The notes under the pieces were generated by a model. The model was not told the origin of the DNA, did not search any database, and saw only the letters and a list, made by a program, of their open reading frames with translations. DNA of 64,000 bases from Siderastrea siderea (Eukaryota > Cnidaria > Anthozoa > Scleractinia > Rhizangiidae), in contig OZ034968.1 in assembly GCA_964030785.1 (NCBI GenBank), positions 56,744,899 through 56,808,898 of the forward strand, read 5' to 3'. Positions 61,550 through 64,000 of the stretch are shown piece by piece (within the stretch, counting starts at the first letter, position 1; each line of letters opens with the position of its first letter). Position numbers and translations under genes: made by a program.

Positions 61550-62040
61550 GACAGCATTTTAGGTAAGCACGTTTTCTTTTTGAAAACAAAAATAGTATTT
61601 TAAAGATAACTACGAAAGAGTAGCCTCATGAGCGTGACGTTTCACGCTCACAAGTCTTTCTTAATGCGTCTGCTAATGGAAAGCTCCCGTTGTGTTTGTT
61701 GGGTTCTCAGTTGTTGCCTGACAAGTAATGACAACTTGTAGTCTAAACCGAAATTTACCTACAACCTCTATGTCCTCCTTTAAAGATAAACGTGAGAAAA
61801 GAAAACGCAACTGAAGTTTCTATCCCGGGATGACCCACGACTGAAAGGGTGGCCTGTATACAGGTTACTTTTAATTAGTCTTTCTTCTTTACCTACGTAC
61901 AGGTATTTGCGTCATTATTTTTTTCGCTAGGGTTTTTGACATTTTGCTGTCATGTTGATGTTTTTTCGTTTACGTCATAAAACAAGAGCTCCTGTCATTA
62001 CGGGATATTGTAACAGAGTATAGCCTACCCCATACCTTGT
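61550..62040. other. 3' region of the TPR-CHAT gene, nothing recognised
   Basis: AT-rich with a short inverted pair GAGCGTGACG and CACGCTC near 61630-61650. No clear poly(A) signal was chosen. Confidence 0.35.
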
Positions 62041-62320
62041 AGGGGCGCGGTGGTGAAGTGGTTAGCGGGTTGGACTTCAGATCTGAAGGTCGGTGGTTCG
62101 ACGCCCAGTCCCTGTCATCGTGTTGTTTGCTTCTCCACCCAGGTGTATAAATAAGTACCGGCGACATACTGCTGGGGGTAACCCTGCGATGGACCAGCAT
62201 CCCATCCAGGGGGGAGGAGCAATACTCTCAGTTGCTTCATGCTTCGGAAACCGGGACAAGCTCCGGCCATGTGGACCTCCTTGGCCCGAGTGCGACTTTA
62301 TCTTTTTATCATATCTTGGC
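62041..62320 (+). mobile_element. tRNA-derived SINE
   Basis: The head reads GGGGCGCGGTGGTGAAGTGG, TTAGCGGGTTGGACT and GGTGGTTCGACGCC, a tRNA-like A box and B box. The body has GTATAAATAAGTACCGGCGA, GGGGGTAACCCTGCGATGGA, CCAGCATCCCATCCAGG and CTTCATGCTTCGGAAACCGG. The tail is T-rich (CTTTTTATC). The body also occurs near 22905-23075, and its core resembles the 65-bp repeat at 9881. Confidence 0.8.
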
Positions 62321-63219
62321 AGCTCAGAACTTGAGGTTACATGTTCGCATTTTTTGTATACCACCTTCGTCAGTGACCTTGAGAACCAGTCTAAGACGAC
62401 CCTGAGTAACCCCTTGTGTAACAGATTTTCGTTCAAACGTTCACATTGATTTTCTTATTGCAGAGCTTGTCAAGTCAAGAGAAAACCAACTGTAACGTAG
62501 ATGCCAAACCAGAATTATGCAGAATTTTTCGTACCCTTAACTTGCCAAACGGTTTGTAGTACGTGTTTCATCCAGTTTGGCCTTTATTGCTTCATTTCAT
62601 GTTCACCTGACATAAATCAAGCAACCCCACTTTTACCAGTTATTGACGGTGATAGAAATAGCGTAGCCAAGCCATATCATTTACATGTAAGGTAATTTTT
62701 ATGTAGTCTGATAGCGCATTTATTTCCTCATTCTCCAGTGAACTATGCTATCGAGAGTGGTTGAACATGTTTGAATTTGCTTCATCCGAGTAACAAAGAA
62801 CACAGCACGTGAAATGTCATCAAATGCAGGATGTACAATTATCGATCAGGTCTCGTTTAGTATTAAAATTTTTTGATGACGTGAAATCCCAGTAGGTATT
62901 GAATTGCAATAGGTCACTTGACTAATACTGAGTGAGTGTGCTCGGCGAATGACAAAAGAAACCTATTTTCGTGATGTGCTGGCGATAATAACCAGTTACA
63001 TTAGGCAGCCCAGACACGACAAATGCTAAACATCCGTAGATGGAGGTAAATGTAACTGTGGAAGAACTGTAATATATAAAAAAGAAAGGCAACAAAAAGC
63101 ATTGGTTTGAGTTTGTATCTACCTCCTTGTCAATTTCACATCGAAATAAATTCTGGACATTCCCGCTGGAAAGCTTCTCATGCTCTTAATGTTTTACATC
63201 ATGTTGCCCAGTTTCTGAA
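62321..63219. other. Intergenic, no gene recognised
   Basis: AT-rich spacer between the SINE and the foldback element. No domain in any frame. Confidence 0.4.
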
Positions 63220-63378
63220 GGGTGTCAGTAAAACACGGGGTCGGGGTGGGGGTCGGGGTCCATTGTTCTTTTGTTTCGTTTTCTGTTGTCTTGCCCTAAC
63301 CAAAACATAAAACCGAAAACGAAACAAAAGAACAATGGATCCCGACCCCGACCCCGACCCCGTGTTTTACTGACACCC
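63220..63378. mobile_element. 159-bp foldback MITE with 9-bp target duplication
   Basis: GTTTCTGAA flanks both sides (63211-63219 and 63379-63387). The arms of about 70 bp begin GGGTGTCAGTAAAACACGGG and include GGTCGGGG repeats and ATTGTTCTTTTGTTTCG. A 9-bp duplication is characteristic of Mutator-like elements. The arms are almost identical, so the copy is young. Confidence 0.9.
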
Positions 63379-63387
63379 GTTTCTGAA

Positions 63388-64000
63388 CTATATCTTTATC
63401 CAAATAATAAAACATAAAGTTGACTTGCGAGGTGTAGCTTGATGCATTATTTATGAGCTGTAGCTAGATGAATGATTAGTAATATAATGGCTTGAAAATT
63501 CTTTTAACCAGTGCAAGTGTATTGTTTTTTGGTCTGACGCACGTTTTAAAAAGTTCCTGGAAAATTTCCCTTTTCACCAAGAAGTTAACGCATGAATATT
63601 GAAACAATAGACACTGGTTGGGAAAGAGATCTGGAAAGGGAGCTTTTAAAATTTTTGGAAAACAGGCTCTGTTTTGATCAACTATTTACACACTCACACT
63701 CTTTCTAAGGCGCGTGACATTTCCCTTAAAACATCCCCTTTCACCGACAAAGTGACGCGTGAAAATCGAAACAATGGAAACTGGTTAATCAGCTAAACTG
63801 GGACCTTTTCGATGTTTGAAAATCTGGCTCAGTTTTGCTGCTAAACAAATTTTTATGGTTTGAAATTCACAGACGATTTTCTTTGTTTCCATAAGAGCTC
63901 TAACTTTGGTAATTGCACAGAATATGCAGGCTTTCACACTCTTTCTAAAGCTCTAAAAAGTTCCAGGAACCTGGAAAATGCCCCCTTTCACCTCTCCGAG
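63388..64000. other. Window end, short diverged repeats only
   Basis: GAAACAATAGACACTGGTT (63600) and GAAACAATGGAAACTGGTT (63767) with similar surroundings, including AAAGTGACGCGTGAAAATC, suggest a diverged tandem unit of about 170 bp. CTTTCTAA near 63702 and 63941 may belong to it. No gene. Confidence 0.4.

Noticed and set aside
62041..62115. A second tRNA gene
   Set aside because: tRNA-like boxes are present, but the acceptor stem does not close well and the sequence continues into a SINE body also found at 22.9 kb.

Overview
The window is nuclear DNA of an animal, most probably an anthozoan cnidarian, with a reef-building coral as the best guess. The genes are split by GT-AG introns, the intergenic space is AT-rich and full of short inverted-repeat transposons and microsatellites, and the gene content fits corals: a secreted protein of the skeletal-organic-matrix protein 5-like type, TPR-CHAT genes, and orphan class A GPCRs. 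There are no operons, ribosome binding sites or CRISPR arrays. All assignments come from reading the sequence and from remembered family features; no database was searched.

Layout. 411-1562 (-): intronless class A GPCR. 5780-8088 (-): two-exon YjbQ/UPF0047 family gene. 9014-16169 (+): complete 11-exon ribose-5-phosphate isomerase gene, head to head with the YjbQ gene; a 536-bp element with an 8-bp target duplication lies between them. 17732-24870 (+): four-exon class A GPCR with a TATA box. 25511-27148 (+): single-exon ankyrin-repeat gene of ANKRD34-like type. 28998-29084 (-): tRNA-Met(CAT) with a 14-nt intron. 30841-35727 (-): four-exon secreted cnidarian protein with a fibrinogen-like GGGW domain and a TATA box; intron 2 holds a 1.57-kb TIR transposon with a decayed ORF. 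35.8-45.8 kb: repeats, including a 582-bp tandem duplication and several MITEs. 45852-49052 (+): TPR-CHAT pseudogene with four frame breaks. 58193-61549 (+): intact TPR-CHAT gene of 1118 aa with the His-Cys dyad of caspase-like CHAT proteases. 61.5-64 kb: a tRNA-derived SINE and a foldback element with a 9-bp target duplication.

The genes do not form one pathway. The most interesting unit is the TPR-CHAT pair: a caspase-fold protease fused to about 16 near-identical 40-residue TPR units, one copy intact and one decaying. Its domain plan recalls bacterial TPR-CHAT proteases, such as the one that partners the type III-E CRISPR effector. A role in sensing or defence is inference only. Exon joins were checked by frame arithmetic: every spliced gene gives a coding length divisible by three with matching intron phases.
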